A stretch of DNA of 64,000 nt, taken from positions 1,736,001-1,800,000 of the forward strand of contig JBLDXI010000042.1 in assembly GCA_047495785.1 (NCBI GenBank). The letters are read 5' to 3'. Position 1 is the first letter of the stretch. Every line of letters starts with the position of its first letter. The stretch is from Lepidodermella squamata (lineage: Eukaryota; Gastrotricha). This document shows, in pieces, positions 21,697 through 33,526 of the stretch. The notes under the pieces are model-generated. The model saw nothing but the letters and a program-made list of their open reading frames with translations, did not search any database and had not been told where the DNA came from. The position numbers were made by a program, and so were the translations under genes.

Positions 21697-22528
21697 TGAT
21701 TTATCAATTGATATCTGGACCTTAAACACCTTAACGGCAGCCCCTTTTTATTTGACAACAAAAAAGCTAATTTTCTTTGCCTTTTTCTGTTCCTATTGAA
21801 CCGATCGAGTTTATTGTTTGCAGCAATCAATAAAATATGATCGGGAAGCATGAAAACACAAAAAAGTCGAATCACAGGTGATGACGAACTCGTGCATTTC
21901 GCGTCGATTTTGTTCATCGCCCAGAAGTAGGCCGTGTACAATTTCAGCCAAGTCCGTAAAAGGGTAATTGTCTGGCATAGATCACCTTCAAGATAATTGT
22001 CTCACAAAAAATCTGCAATGCCAGCATTTTCAAAAATGATCATTCATAAACGAAAAATCAAAATTTTTGCGAATTTGCAATGTTTCAAATCGGAAGAGAC
22101 GTATATATTTTTTCAAGTCCCAACAATTTTTCGCAAAACTTTTAAACTTCAAATTTGAGAGATCAAACTCGATAATTTATTATTTTTTATGATTTTATGT
22201 CAGAGGTCAGTAAAAATGGTACTGCGATGATGTTTGATTGGTCGACGAGTTCATAAATCGGCAGCAATTTTATTGGCGATCAAGGGAGAAAGCCGTCGGT
22301 ATCGCAATGTATCACATGACTGATGCTGAAAACTAATCAGGAAAATCGACTGCGCTCGATAAGCCACTTCACTAAATGCGTGCTTTTTATAGCCATATCG
22401 TATGATTATTAATTTGGTATCAACAACATGAGCACTTGGGCGTCAGCATCCACCTACTTCTTCCTACTATCTGTTAGATGAGCCAGCAGAAATAAAATTA
22501 AAGTAAATTTTAAAAAAAGTTGGTTCTA

Positions 22529-22760
22529 TTTGCCAGTAGGGATTTTCAAGCAAGCTTTTATACCGAGGTTTTACCGGCAAAGTCTGCCCCGTATTATGCA
22601 CGTACCTAAATTTATTGCCCATAGCTCAATTCTGTAATTACGAGGCTGTCACTGCGAACAGTAAAACGAAGCGCCTAATAAATCATTGGAATGCTAATGA
22701 TCTCAAGGCACGCGAGAATTTCCGATTTTCAAACCATTCTATAAAATTTCATTTTTTCAC
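22529..22760 (+). promoter_or_regulatory. type 2 gene upstream block
   Basis: This block is shared with 55843-56075 (and a second copy at 55616-55836) and, inverted, with about 62990-63160. Shared words include CTAAATTTATTGCCCAT, GAGGCTGTCAC, AATGCTAAT and CAAGGCACGCG. CTATAAAATTT lies about 30 bp before the ATG. A shared promoter for type 2 genes is inferred. Confidence 0.5.
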
Positions 22761-22765
22761 AAACC

Positions 22766-24431
22766 ATGATATTGCTAATTTCAATAACGATCGTCTTTGT
22801 GGGTTTGTCTTATATCTAACATGATCTATCTAAAACTAACGGCTCCTTTTCCATTAGGCATCGCCTTCTCTGAAGCAGGGCTTGCTACTCCCAGGCGACA
22901 GCCCAAGCACAGAGCATGGCGACGTATCGCCCTCGGTGACGATGCTAACACTAACTCGAATGTGAATCGACTCGAGACTTCGCCGTTTATTTATTATGCG
23001 ATCGATGATGGCAGCGACGAGGCCACGCCGCTGCTGCCATGGTGGATCTACTACTATCACCCAGAACCTACGACGCCGACTACAACATCGACAACGACAA
23101 CAACAACAACTGCAACAACAACAACAACTACAACAACAACAACTGCTGCCCCGGTATAAGGCTTATTATCATTTTAATCCATCTTATCGGAATGATAATC
23201 ACGGGGTTAATTTTAAAATACCGCATTTTTTTAAAAACGATCATTCATTATTAAAATAATCTCTTATGACGCGATTGAACAACTGATGTCTCATGGTGAA
23301 AATTTTATATTATAATTAGTAATATAGGAACAAGTTGTTAACCTGAACCAAATATTAAAATTTGACTCTCAAAGAAAACTTTTAAAAATTGTCGTTTTCA
23401 AAAAATTATGTTGCATAAGGTCATGATGACCTCTAACTTCATTCTTCAAGCTTCACGAAATTGACGAAATCTGAGCGGTTACTGGGTTTTCCAAAATTCC
23501 AAAATTCCAAAATGTACAAAAATGTACGAATTTGCAAACATATGATAATTTATTTCTACCGATCTCAATCCTTGTCACTTTGAGGTTATTTATCTATCTT
23601 TCATAATGTAATTTTCATGAGGTAATTAGTAGTAGTTGTTGTCGTTGATGTCGAAGTTTTCGTTCGTGTTGTAGAACATTTTTTATGGCAGTAGAACCAA
23701 CAAAAAAGGACGACGGCGCTTCTTCATAGAAGTACAGCTTATATCGACTTTGTTCATATTCGAGTTGGCGTTTGAATTTGTCATCGAGCAAAATTTGGCG
23801 CCATTTTTTGTATTTGTGATTCCGCCTAGCAGCAAGAATTCTTGATTCAGCAAAAGCGATGGCTGTTAACAAAAAACCATAGAGCACAAAAAATAACATT
23901 ATTTTTCATTAAGCGTTGAGCAATTTTTTTAATTTCCGTGGACGAGCAATTTTGTGAATTCTGCTTCAGGCCGTCTTTCGGTGTATCGGACCAAACGGCG
24001 TTGTTACGTGCCGACCAACCGATTGCAATGGCGATGAGATGAAGTTCCCGTCGAAAGCCTTCACAAGCCAATCAGCTTGTGAAAACGCAGTCAAAACCGT
24101 GGAATATCTCCCTGGAGCCTTTTTTCGCCCTTCAGCCGACACAAGTTGCAAGCGGTCCGGTGGGCTATTGGCGACTATCCAAACGCAGGCGGAGCTTGAC
24201 AAAGCCTTGGCAGATCTTGGCTTCTCTGCTTTCGCCCACATTGGCTTGACAAATAAGTCTGGAAATTGGGCGTGGGACGACGGCACGCCTTATGCCAACT
24301 TTCCGCCCTGGGATTCTGGCGAGCCCAACTTCGGCACAAATGCTTGCGCCTATCTTTACCAAGGTGGGGTCCTTAAAGACTCGGACTGTAACGTTCGTGC
24401 GAGCGGTTCTTTTTGTGAAACCTACGCTTGA
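22766..24431 (+). CDS. type 2 CTLD protein: Thr-rich stalk plus C-type lectin domain
   Basis: Three exons, 22766-22802, 22858-23153 and 23970-24431, join in frame (phases 1 and 0) to 264 residues. Exon 1 encodes the signal peptide MILLISITIVFV; exon 2 encodes IAFSEAG, a basic segment (RRQPKHRAWRRIALGDD), YYAIDDGS, PWWIYYY and a Thr-rich run from ACA/ACG repeats that should be heavily O-glycosylated. Exon 3 carries one four-cysteine repeat and a CTLD with WAWDDGTPYANFPPW, GEPN and FCETYA. The basic segment may be a processing site. Exon 3 is almost the same as the last exon of the type 1 gene at 17835-20882, and similarity continues about 50 bp into the intron. A secreted lectin is inferred. 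Confidence 0.82.
23615..23899 (-). pseudogene. degenerate type 2 N-terminal exon, antisense in an intron
   Basis: 94-codon frame on the minus strand inside the second intron of the type 2 gene at 22766-24431. It begins with a signal-peptide-like MLFFVLYGFLLTAIAFAES and continues with RRNHKYKKWRQILLDD, which aligns with RRQPKHRAWRRIALGDD of the type 2 genes. Downstream, a Thr-rich stretch (R-T-K-T-S-T-S-T-T-T) appears in another frame, which suggests a frameshift. No CTLD exon follows on this strand. It could be a diverged short secreted protein instead; a relic is more likely. Confidence 0.5.
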
Positions 24432-25132
24432 AGCTGAAGAAACTTATCGGACTATATTAAGAGTCGACATTTGACTTTAAACTCTCTTTGTGTTGAATAT
24501 TTAAATTCTGCTATGTAACATTCTATTTTAAGAATATCAATGCCTTCAACTAAAATACGATATTAATGGAGACAAAAATAATCAGTTACGATAATAAATG
24601 TTTTCGACCCCTTCTAGCTTGTCGAGCAATTATTGGGTACGGAGATGTTGAAACATGCGAACAGCGGCATTAAGGACCCTCCAAACTACTTTTGAGCCTC
24701 ATCAGAGTTGAATTTGATGCCTTAGTTGGGTTACCCTCGGCGCTACTGCGGATTGCCTTACAGGAGACCTGCTGCAGATGCCAACTACAGAAGAAAACTC
24801 TTTTTTGAGCGCACATGAACACCTTGTGTTGAAAGCAACCTGACATTGCATCCGAAATCCGAGATTTCAAGTTTTTCGATTGCATCCGTAACGGTTAAAA
24901 GTTGAAACAAATAACCCTGGTTACTTGAACTTTCCGCTTGAGTTGAGAACAGCTCTTTTAACGTCAACTCTGTAAATCTTCAGGGTTCAATCAAGAATAG
25001 CGAAGGGCAACTTAAGGACAGTCTTGTTCCGACAGATATCGATGGTTTTACGCTATAACAGACCGATCGCATACACGCTCAAAAAACTCTGCAGCTTACA
25101 TAAAAGTATGCAGGGCTACTAGCGCGTATTCG
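24432..25132. other. 3' flank of type 2 gene, no gene seen
   Basis: The 3' UTR matches the flank of the minus-strand type 1 gene, and then a stretch resembles 700-900 (words around GACCTCATCA and TTTGATGCCTTAG). No coding sequence is supported. Confidence 0.5.
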
Positions 25133-25544
25133 GAGTACTGCGCACTATAAAAAGTACTACGCGCGCGCATAATACTATGAAATATACTTGGCCCGCAATT
25201 TTGTGGTAAAAAATGAATGCACTGGACAATTGACCGACAAATATACTGAGCTTTTTGTGGATGTTTCCATGAAATTTTCGGATTACCCGGTGGAGAACAG
25301 TCGAACGTATCCAGAAATTGATAAAAATGCATGTGTAACCGTGGGTTTTCTGCCGTTAGGCGACCTGATAGCGATCCGAAAGCGCAAAAACCTTGGAAAA
25401 ATGCACCCACTGGCGTTTTTGGCGGCGCTTCTTCAAGAAGCAGGATGGGTTCAACCACAAGTTTGTCACATTCCCTAGTAGAGCACATAAAAGGCTTTGT
25501 GGGGAACCAAGAAATAGCTAGTTAATATGGTGGTTATCCACGGC

Positions 25545-28500
25545 TTTTCAGTCGCTTCCCTCCCGGCTTGCAAATCAGTGAGAAAATGAAAATTTGGTGT
25601 TTTCAGTCGCTCTTATCTCGAAAAAACCCATGGTTGCACCATAGCTTTTTGTTGTCAAATTGGAGACGGCGCTGGGAGGAAGGTTTTGACAGGAAAAGCA
25701 GCAAGGATCCCCACAGCCAATCCACGACTTTTTCGTCGTGATTAGCACTCACTACGTCAGACCCAACACCTCGAAAATGCATGACCTTGCGTCTTTTGGA
25801 GCACTGCTGCAGAAACGGAATGGGTTCAACCATAGTTTTGTCAAATTCCCTAGTAGAGCACAACAAGATCTAACTTGGGAAGAAAGAAGTCCCAGTAAAT
25901 GTAGTGTTTATCCACTGCTTTTCAGTCTTTTCCCTCCACTTCCGAATCAAGTCCGAATCGAAGGAAAAGTGAGCATTTAGGATCTTTCATCGCACTCATC
26001 TCGAAAAAAACCATGGCAGCACCGTAATTTTTCGTAGTCAAATGATGGAGGCAATTGAGAAGAAGGTTTTAAAAGGGAAAAAAGCAAAAACCACCACAAC
26101 TTATCCACGACTTTTTCGTAATGCTTAGCAATGACATTTCAAGCACAAAATCGAGATTCGAAACTGCATGACATGGCGTCTTTTGGGGCATTGCTGCAAG
26201 AAACAGATTGGTTTCAACCGCAGTTATTTCGCGTTCTCTAGTAGAGCACAACAAGATCTTACTAAGTAAGAAATTTCCAGTAAATGCGGTTTTTATTCAC
26301 AGTTTAAAAGCCTTTTCCCTCCATATCCGATTCAAGTTCGAATCGAAGAGAAAGTGAGCATTTTCATCTTTCATGGCACTTATCTTGAAAAAACCCATGG
26401 CTGCACCATAAGTTTTTGTATTAAAAAAGGAGAGGAGATTGAGAAGAAGGTTTTAAAAGAGAAAACAGCAAGAACCACGTCAACTTATCCACGACTTTTT
26501 CGCCCTGATGGGCAATCACATTTTAAGCTCAAAATCGAGTTTCAAAATTGTGCTGTTCCGAGACCTTATACAGCAGAGCCCTTTTTCACTTGTAACAAGT
26601 TGAAGGAAGCGCATACTTCTTATAAAATAGCAAATATGCGGGTGCTACCACGATTTGCTATCCATTCGGTCCCAGACTGCGGTAGCAAGATGGTTGAGGT
26701 AAGGAGTCATCCGATTTTAGTCCGATTTCAGTTGCTCGTTTCCGTTTAGCTGCTTGGTAAAGATGCGTTCCCCATCATAGTTATCCACACCCGTTTTAAC
26801 TTGCATCGTATCCAAGACATTTTGGTGGTAAAACCGTTAGTCGGAAAAGTATCACTGTAGTGGCCTACTATGGCCCCTTTTCAGTCGCTTCCCTCCCGGC
26901 TTGCAAATCAGTGAGAAAATGAAAATTTGGTGTTTTCAGTCGCTCTTATCTCGAAAAAACCCATGGTTGCACCATAGCTTTTTGTTGTCAAATTGGAGAC
27001 GGCGCTGGGAGGAAGGTTTTGACAGGAAAAGCAGCAAGGATCCCCACAGCCAATCCACGACTTTTTCGTCGTGATTAGCACTCACTACGTCAGACCCAAC
27101 ACCTCGAAAATGCATGACCTTGCGTCTTTTGGAGCACTGCTGCAGAAACGGAATGGGTTCAACCATAGTTTTGTCAAATTCCCTAGTAGAGCACAACAAG
27201 ATCTAACTTGGGAAGAAAGAAGTCCCAGTAAATGTAGTGTTTATCCACTGCTTTTCAGTCTTTTCCCTCCACTTCCGAATCAAGTCCGAATCGAAGGAAA
27301 AGTGAGCATTTAGGATCTTTCATCGCACTCATCTCGAAAAAAACCATGGCAGCACCGTAATTTTTCGTAGTCAAATGATGGAGGCAATTGAGAAGAAGGT
27401 TTTAAAAGGGAAAAAAGCAAAAACCACCACAACTTATCCACGACTTTTTCGTAATGCTTAGCAATGACATTTCAAGCACAAAATCGAGATTCGAAACTGC
27501 ATGACATGGCGTCTTTTGGGGCATTGCTGCAAGAAACAGATTGGTTTCAACCGCAGTTATTTCGCGTTCTCTAGTAGAGCACAACAAGATCTTACTAAGT
27601 AAGAAATTTCCAGTAAATGCGGTTTTTATTCACAGTTTAAAAGCCTTTTCCCTCCATATCCGATTCAAGTTCGAATCGAAGAGAAAGTGAGCATTTTCAT
27701 CTTTCATGGCACTTATCTTGAAAAAACCCATGGCTGCACCATAAGTTTTTGTATTAAAAAAGGAGAGGAGATTGAGAAGAAGGTTTTAAAAGAGAAAACA
27801 GCAAGAACCACGTCAACTTATCCACGACTTTTTCGCCCTGATGGGCAATCACATTTTAAGCTCAAAATCGAGTTTCAAAATTGTGCTGTTCCGAGACCTT
27901 ATACAGCAGAGCCCTTTTTCACTTGTAACAAGTTGAAGGAAGCGCATACTTCTTATAAAATAGCAAATATGCGGGTGCTACCACGATTTGCTATCCATTC
28001 GGTCCCAGACTGCGGTAGCAAGATGGTTGAGGTAAGGAGTCATCCGATTTTAGTCCGATTTCAGTTGCTCGTTTCCGTTTAGCTGCTTGGTAAAGATGCG
28101 TTCCCCATCATAGTTATCCACACCCGTTTTAACTTGCATCGTATCCAAGACATTTTGGTGGTAAAACCGTTAGTCGGAAAAGTATCACTGTAGTGGCCTA
28201 CTATGGCCCCTTTTCAGTCGCTTCCCTCCCGGCTTGCAAATCAGTGAGAAAATGAAAATTTGGTGTTTTCAGTCGCTCTTATCTCGAAAAAACCCATGGT
28301 TGCACCATAGCTTTTTGTTGTCAAATTGGAGACGGCGCTGGGAGGAAGGTTTTGACAGGAAAAGCAGCAAGGATCCCCACAGCCAATCCACGACTTTTTC
28401 GTCGTGATTAGCACTCACTACGTCAGACCCAACACCTCGAAAATGCATGACCTTGCGTCTTTTGGAGCACTGCTGCAGAAACGGAATGGGTTCAACCATA

Positions 28501-28826
28501 GTTTTGTCAAATTCCCTAGTAGAGCACAACAAGATCTAACTTGGGAAGAAAGAAGTCCCAGTAAATGTAGTGTTTATCCACTGCTTTTCAGTCTTTTCCC
28601 TCCACTTCCGAATCAAGTCCGAATCGAAGGAAAAGTGAGCATTTAGGATCTTTCATCGCACTCATCTCGAAAAAAACCATGGCAGCACCGTAATTTTTCG
28701 TAGTCAAATGAGGGAGGCAATTGAGAAGAAGGTTTTAAAAGGGAAAAAAGCAAAAACCACCACAACTTATCCACGACTTTTTCGTAATGCTTAGCAATGA
28801 CATTTCAAGCACAAAATCGAGATTCG
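25545..28826 (+). repeat. 1333-bp tandem repeat, two full copies plus a partial third
   Basis: Copies begin at 25545, 26878 and 28211; the third stops matching at 28827. I saw one base difference (third copy, near 28710). The inverse copy is at 30250-31584. Confidence 0.9.
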
Positions 28827-29291
28827 GAGCCGTTCTATTCTGAAACCGCACAACGCGGAGACTTTATTCCAAGTCTCACAAGTTGATAAAAGTGCCTTCT
28901 TCTATAAGGATAACTAATATGCCGGTGATACCATGAATTGGGGTATGCATTCCGGCCTGAACCGTTGCCCTGACCGCGGCAACAAGACGCTCGAGATGCG
29001 GACCCATACCATTTAAATCCCTGGTATCTGTGGACTGACGTAGTACACAGATAGGTTTCCGATTATCCTTCTTGACTCTCATGCTCGCTTGCATCAACTT
29101 AAAGAAAATACGGTGGTAAAACCAGTAGATTTTGCTAATTACTCCTGCGGAATGCTCTTTGTGAGATGTAAGTAAGTTGGTTTCCCTTTGATTTAGTAGG
29201 AGTGGTAAAGGTACCATTTTGGCACTATGGTAGTCTTCACTTCGTATCAAGAACGCGGACAAGATTTACTAAAATGCCCACAACGGCAGTT
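28827..29291. repeat. diverged relative of the foldback arm
   Basis: 28900-29130 aligns loosely with 26630-26850 (AATATGCCGGTGATACCA against AATATGCGGGTGCTACCA, then GTGGTAAAACC). It is an old, diverged arm segment between the tandem array and the central insert. No gene is supported. Confidence 0.5.
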
Positions 29292-30247
29292 TGATTCATT
29301 GTTGCGGCCGCGGTTGGCCCTTGGTCTTGGCCTTGATCTTGCAACAGCATGCGCCTAGAGTGCCTACAACATGCGCCACCGCACCACCGACAACTGGCCT
29401 CTTTGTCGAGTTGCGCTGCTGGACTGCCTAGGGATCGGGATAACTTTTCCCGTTGGCGCTAAAACGTGATAGAGTGCCATCTAATATGGCTAAAATCCTT
29501 GCTTTTGAGTCATTTCACTCAACGGTGCACTTTCCAAACCGCGGAAAAACCTTGATCCGTCATTTTTCAACTGCGTCAATCGCGTTCTATTGTTGGCGCC
29601 GCCCACCGTCAAATGTTTAGCTTCATGTTCAAAGAGCAAAGTAGCTTGCGTGTGCCTTTAGAATGGGAAGCATAATCTGGGGGCAGCTGGTTGTATGTAA
29701 GTTGGGTAGGTTGCTTTTGGTTAGGACTTAGGACCAGAGGGGAGACTCCCGTACCTCCACATCCATCTCCTTGTAGTTCGATGTTGTGAACATGTAAAGC
29801 ACTGGGGCCCCGCCAAGGCAGGAGATGACGGTCACTCGTCACTTTTAAACCAAGACCAAGTCTCCCAATTTGCTGGTAGCTAGCTAGCTAACGCGTGGAG
29901 GCTTTCCTAGACGATCGTTTTTCACTCGCCGAGAGTCCACTTTCAACGACAGCAGGGCGTACGCGACCCGACCCAACATAAACATGAAGCCGTGAATTAC
30001 GTTGCCCGCTACCGCCACGGGGAGACTGCCGTTGTCGCTTGAACAGTAGTAAGGTCTACCATCAAAAGACTCATTTGGGTAATTTAGTTAAGCTCGGTGG
30101 ATGGAAGGTTTTAGAGAACTAAATCGTTCAGCCAAACCATGGCTGCAACTCGAAAGCGAGAAAAGTTGCCAGTGGTTATTAGTACGGCCGAGCATGCCCG
30201 CTGCAGGATCCAGCCCAAGGGCCAACCGAGGCCGCTACAATGAATCA
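29292..30247. mobile_element. nested element with about 33-bp terminal inverted repeats
   Basis: The left end is TGATTCATTGTTGCGGCC, continuing to GGTTGGCCCTTGG at 29323. The right end, 30215-30247, is its inverse with two mismatches. The interior is about 0.9 kb, relatively GC-rich, without a convincing ORF. It forms the loop of the larger foldback element. Confidence 0.55.
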
Positions 30248-31993
30248 GAGGGCCATAGTAGGCCACTACAGTGATACTTTTCCGACTAACGGTTTTACCA
30301 CCAAAATGTCTTGGATACGATGCAAGTTAAAACGGGTGTGGATAACTATGATGGGGAACGCATCTTTACCAAGCAGCTAAACGGAAACGAGCAACTGAAA
30401 TCGGACTAAAATCGGATGACTCCTTACCTCAACCATCTTGCTACCGCAGTCTGGGACCGAATGGATAGCAAATCGTGGTAGCACCCGCATATTTGCTATT
30501 TTATAAGAAGTATGCGCTTCCTTCAACTTGTTACAAGTGAAAAAGGGCTCTGCTGTATAAGGTCTCGGAACAGCACAATTTTGAAACTCGATTTTGAGCT
30601 TAAAATGTGATTGCCCATCAGGGCGAAAAAGTCGTGGATAAGTTGACGTGGTTCTTGCTGTTTTCTCTTTTAAAACCTTCTTCTCAATCTCCTCTCCTTT
30701 TTTAATACAAAAACTTATGGTGCAGCCATGGGTTTTTTCAAGATAAGTGCCATGAAAGATGAAAATGCTCACTTTCTCTTCGATTCGAACTTGAATCGGA
30801 TATGGAGGGAAAAGGCTTTTAAACTGTGAATAAAAACCGCATTTACTGGAAATTTCTTACTTAGTAAGATCTTGTTGTGCTCTACTAGAGAACGCGAAAT
30901 AACTGCGGTTGAAACCAATCTGTTTCTTGCAGCAATGCCCCAAAAGACGCCATGTCATGCAGTTTCGAATCTCGATTTTGTGCTTGAAATGTCATTGCTA
31001 AGCATTACGAAAAAGTCGTGGATAAGTTGTGGTGGTTTTTGCTTTTTTCCCTTTTAAAACCTTCTTCTCAATTGCCTCCATCATTTGACTACGAAAAATT
31101 ACGGTGCTGCCATGGTTTTTTTCGAGATGAGTGCGATGAAAGATCCTAAATGCTCACTTTTCCTTCGATTCGGACTTGATTCGGAAGTGGAGGGAAAAGA
31201 CTGAAAAGCAGTGGATAAACACTACATTTACTGGGACTTCTTTCTTCCCAAGTTAGATCTTGTTGTGCTCTACTAGGGAATTTGACAAAACTATGGTTGA
31301 ACCCATTCCGTTTCTGCAGCAGTGCTCCAAAAGACGCAAGGTCATGCATTTTCGAGGTGTTGGGTCTGACGTAGTGAGTGCTAATCACGACGAAAAAGTC
31401 GTGGATTGGCTGTGGGGATCCTTGCTGCTTTTCCTGTCAAAACCTTCCTCCCAGCGCCGTCTCCAATTTGACAACAAAAAGCTATGGTGCAACCATGGGT
31501 TTTTTCGAGATAAGAGCGACTGAAAACACCAAATTTTCATTTTCTCACTGATTTGCAAGCCGGGAGGGAAGCGACTGAAAAGCCGTGGATAACCACCATA
31601 TTAACTAGCTATTTCTTGGTTCCCCACAAAGCCTTTTATGTGCTCTACTAGGGAATGGGACAAACTTGTGGTTGAACCCATTTTGTTCCTCGCAGAAACG
31701 CCGCTAAAGGCGCCAGTATTTGCATTTTTCCAAGGTTTTTGCGCTTTCGGATCGCTATCAGGTCGCCTAACGGCAGAAAACCCACGGTTACACATGCATT
31801 TTTATCAATTTCTGGATACGTTCGACTGTTCTCTACCAGGTAATCCGAAAATTGCATGGTAACATCCACAAAAGCGCATTATATTTGTTGGTCATTTGTC
31901 CAGTGCATTCATTATTTTTCACACAGAATGCGGGCTATAAGTATATCTTATAATATTATGCGCGCGTAGTACTGTTTATAGTGCGCAGTACTC

Positions 31994-33517
31994 TGTATAG
32001 AGGTTTTTTCTCGCTGGTCGCCTTTAGCGCAAAATCATCGATATTGGCCCATGACTTGAATAAACGGCAGACGTAGTAGCCGTGTTAATGTCCCTTCTCG
32101 TGATGTTGATCGGCAGGTCTTCTTTTCCTGGAAAGAGATAAGTTGTCCCAATCAATCTTGACATGGGCTCAGTCGCATCTTGCCCATTCTCAACGAAATT
32201 AGTCATCAGTGTGGATCCGTTTTTAGGTTGGGAAATACCTTTTCATGTCAACAGTTATGTTGTTTTTTTCAATTGAGTTGGAAATGATGAAACCAGAAGA
32301 TGCCGCGCCAATGAGTGTTTCATCCTTACCAGGCCAGTCAATCGTGGCGAACAAAATATCAGCATCCTCCCAGAATTCGGCAAATATTCATGACATTTTG
32401 GGGAATAGTGATTAGTATTAGCTCGAACTATCTCTCGAGTAGGGTTTGGCCAATTTATCGTTACATATTGCTCTAGGGGACAGCTCACATATTACAATTA
32501 TGTTACATAATTCCCCTAGGGGAAAACTTCACATATTGACAGTTTAAGGCGGATTTTTTAAAATGCGAGCGAAGCGAGCCATGATCCAAAATCCTTGCCC
32601 CGCCGTAAGAGCGAGCGGAGCGAGCATTACGGGGCAAGGATTTTGGGACGAGCGTAGCGAGGCACCGAGCGAGGCGAGACAGCAGCGATTAATTTTTGTC
32701 GCAGTCGAGCGAAGCGAGAAAAGTAACCAACAACTTGTTTCTTCCTTCCGCTAGATAAAGGCGACCAGCGACTGTCTTACGCTTCTCAACGACGATCTCA
32801 CTGGCGGGTATAACACTGGCAGGTAAAAAGAGCCGGAAACAAAACGAAATCGGTCACTTCCAAACTTGAAACGAGTCGAAGCAAGAGTGAAACGAGGCGC
32901 AGCCGAGTGTAACGAATGCGGAGACGAGTTTTAACATTTTCGAATTTTTTTGAAGGCCCACTTTTTCCAAGATAATACATGTACGAGATACACACACGTG
33001 AAAATACTGCAATTTGCACCTGACAGCAATTTGCGAACTCAAAAATTGGCGCGGCATTTTAATCGTCGAAATGCGTTGATAAGTGTTCGAGAGTTCAAAA
33101 ATAAGAATTTGTCTAGCTTTCATGATTAGGATGGATTTTTTATTGTTTGAGAATTCATGCCCTCGTTTTTTTTATATGCAGCGAACTATGTGAATTATGT
33201 GGATTTCGACACACTCAAACCCCTGTATCTCAATAACGGTGATAGCTGTCCCCTTCGAGCAATATGTAAAATAGTTCCCACGGTCCGGCCTGTTTCGAGA
33301 TGATAACATAACTGCGCCTCGGCTTCGCCTCGGCTTGTTATGTGATCATCTCGAAACAGGCCTCCCCTAGGGAACTTATAAAACTTAGATGGGCTTCAAT
33401 TCAAATTCAAGAACAGTCTAGTTAAGTTTTATCTAGCCAAATATTGCTTTGTTCTTGTTTACTTCCTATTTTTGAATTTTCGGCACCTTTTCTGTGGGCC
33501 CGTGTTCATATTGTTTC
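31994..33517. other. intergenic region with hairpins, no gene seen
   Basis: Contains a perfect hairpin at 32586-32646 (arms CCAAAATCCTTGCCCCG), many GAGCGAAGCGAG-like words between 32560 and 32730, and a hairpin at 33291-33364 (arms GGCCTGTTTCGAGATGAT and GTTATGT). No coding sequence is supported. Confidence 0.55.
33291..33364. repeat. long hairpin
   Basis: GCCTGTTTCGAGATGAT with ACATAAC pairs with GTTATGTGATCATCTCGAAA to close a loop rich in CTCGGC. The outer flank CCCCTAGG recurs near 32515 and 57476. Confidence 0.6.
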
Positions 33518-33526
33518 TATAAATAG
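33518..33526 (+). promoter_or_regulatory. TATA box of type 1 gene (TATAAATAG)
   Basis: Followed by ATACGTGATT, TGTAAACAG 33 bp downstream of the TATA start (likely near the transcription start) and TTGAATTCGGAC. It is 151 bp before the ATG at 33669. Confidence 0.65.

Larger units (their letters stand above)
20883..22765. other. divergent intergenic region
   Basis: It separates a minus-strand type 1 gene and a plus-strand type 2 gene, so both promoters lie here. It contains the TATA-like module at about 21014-21022, an inverted-repeat element at 21209-21696 and the type 2 upstream block at 22529-22760. No further coding sequence is supported. Confidence 0.6.
25133..31993. mobile_element. 6.9-kb foldback element with long composite inverted arms
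   Basis: The left arm starts at 25133 (GAGTACTGCGCACTATA) and the right arm ends at 31993 with the inverse. The right arm (30250-31993) is a single-length inverse copy of the left arm. The left arm is lengthened by tandem copies of a 1333-bp segment. Within each arm a looser repeat of about 385 bp recurs (CTCGAAAAAACCCATGG at 25609, 25994 and 26375). Frames inside are not convincing proteins. Long TIRs made of tandem subrepeats are characteristic of foldback-type DNA transposons (FB or Galileo in Drosophila). No transposase is recognisable, so it is probably non-autonomous. Confidence 0.7.

Noticed and set aside
22990-23259. Gln/Asn-rich frames over the CAACAA stretch
   Set aside because: Other reading frames of the Thr-rich stalk exon.
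26354-26749. 131-codon frame repeated in the 1333-bp units and in inverse at 30377-30772
   Set aside because: It is repeated only with the foldback arms, has no recognisable domain and low complexity typical of chance ORFs.
28876-29262. 128-codon minus frame in the foldback element
   Set aside because: It lies in a diverged copy of the arm repeat whose other copies have no matching frame.
25000-32000. CRISPR or bacterial-type repeat array
   Set aside because: The repeats are long, lack short spacers, and the DNA is clearly from an intron-containing animal genome.
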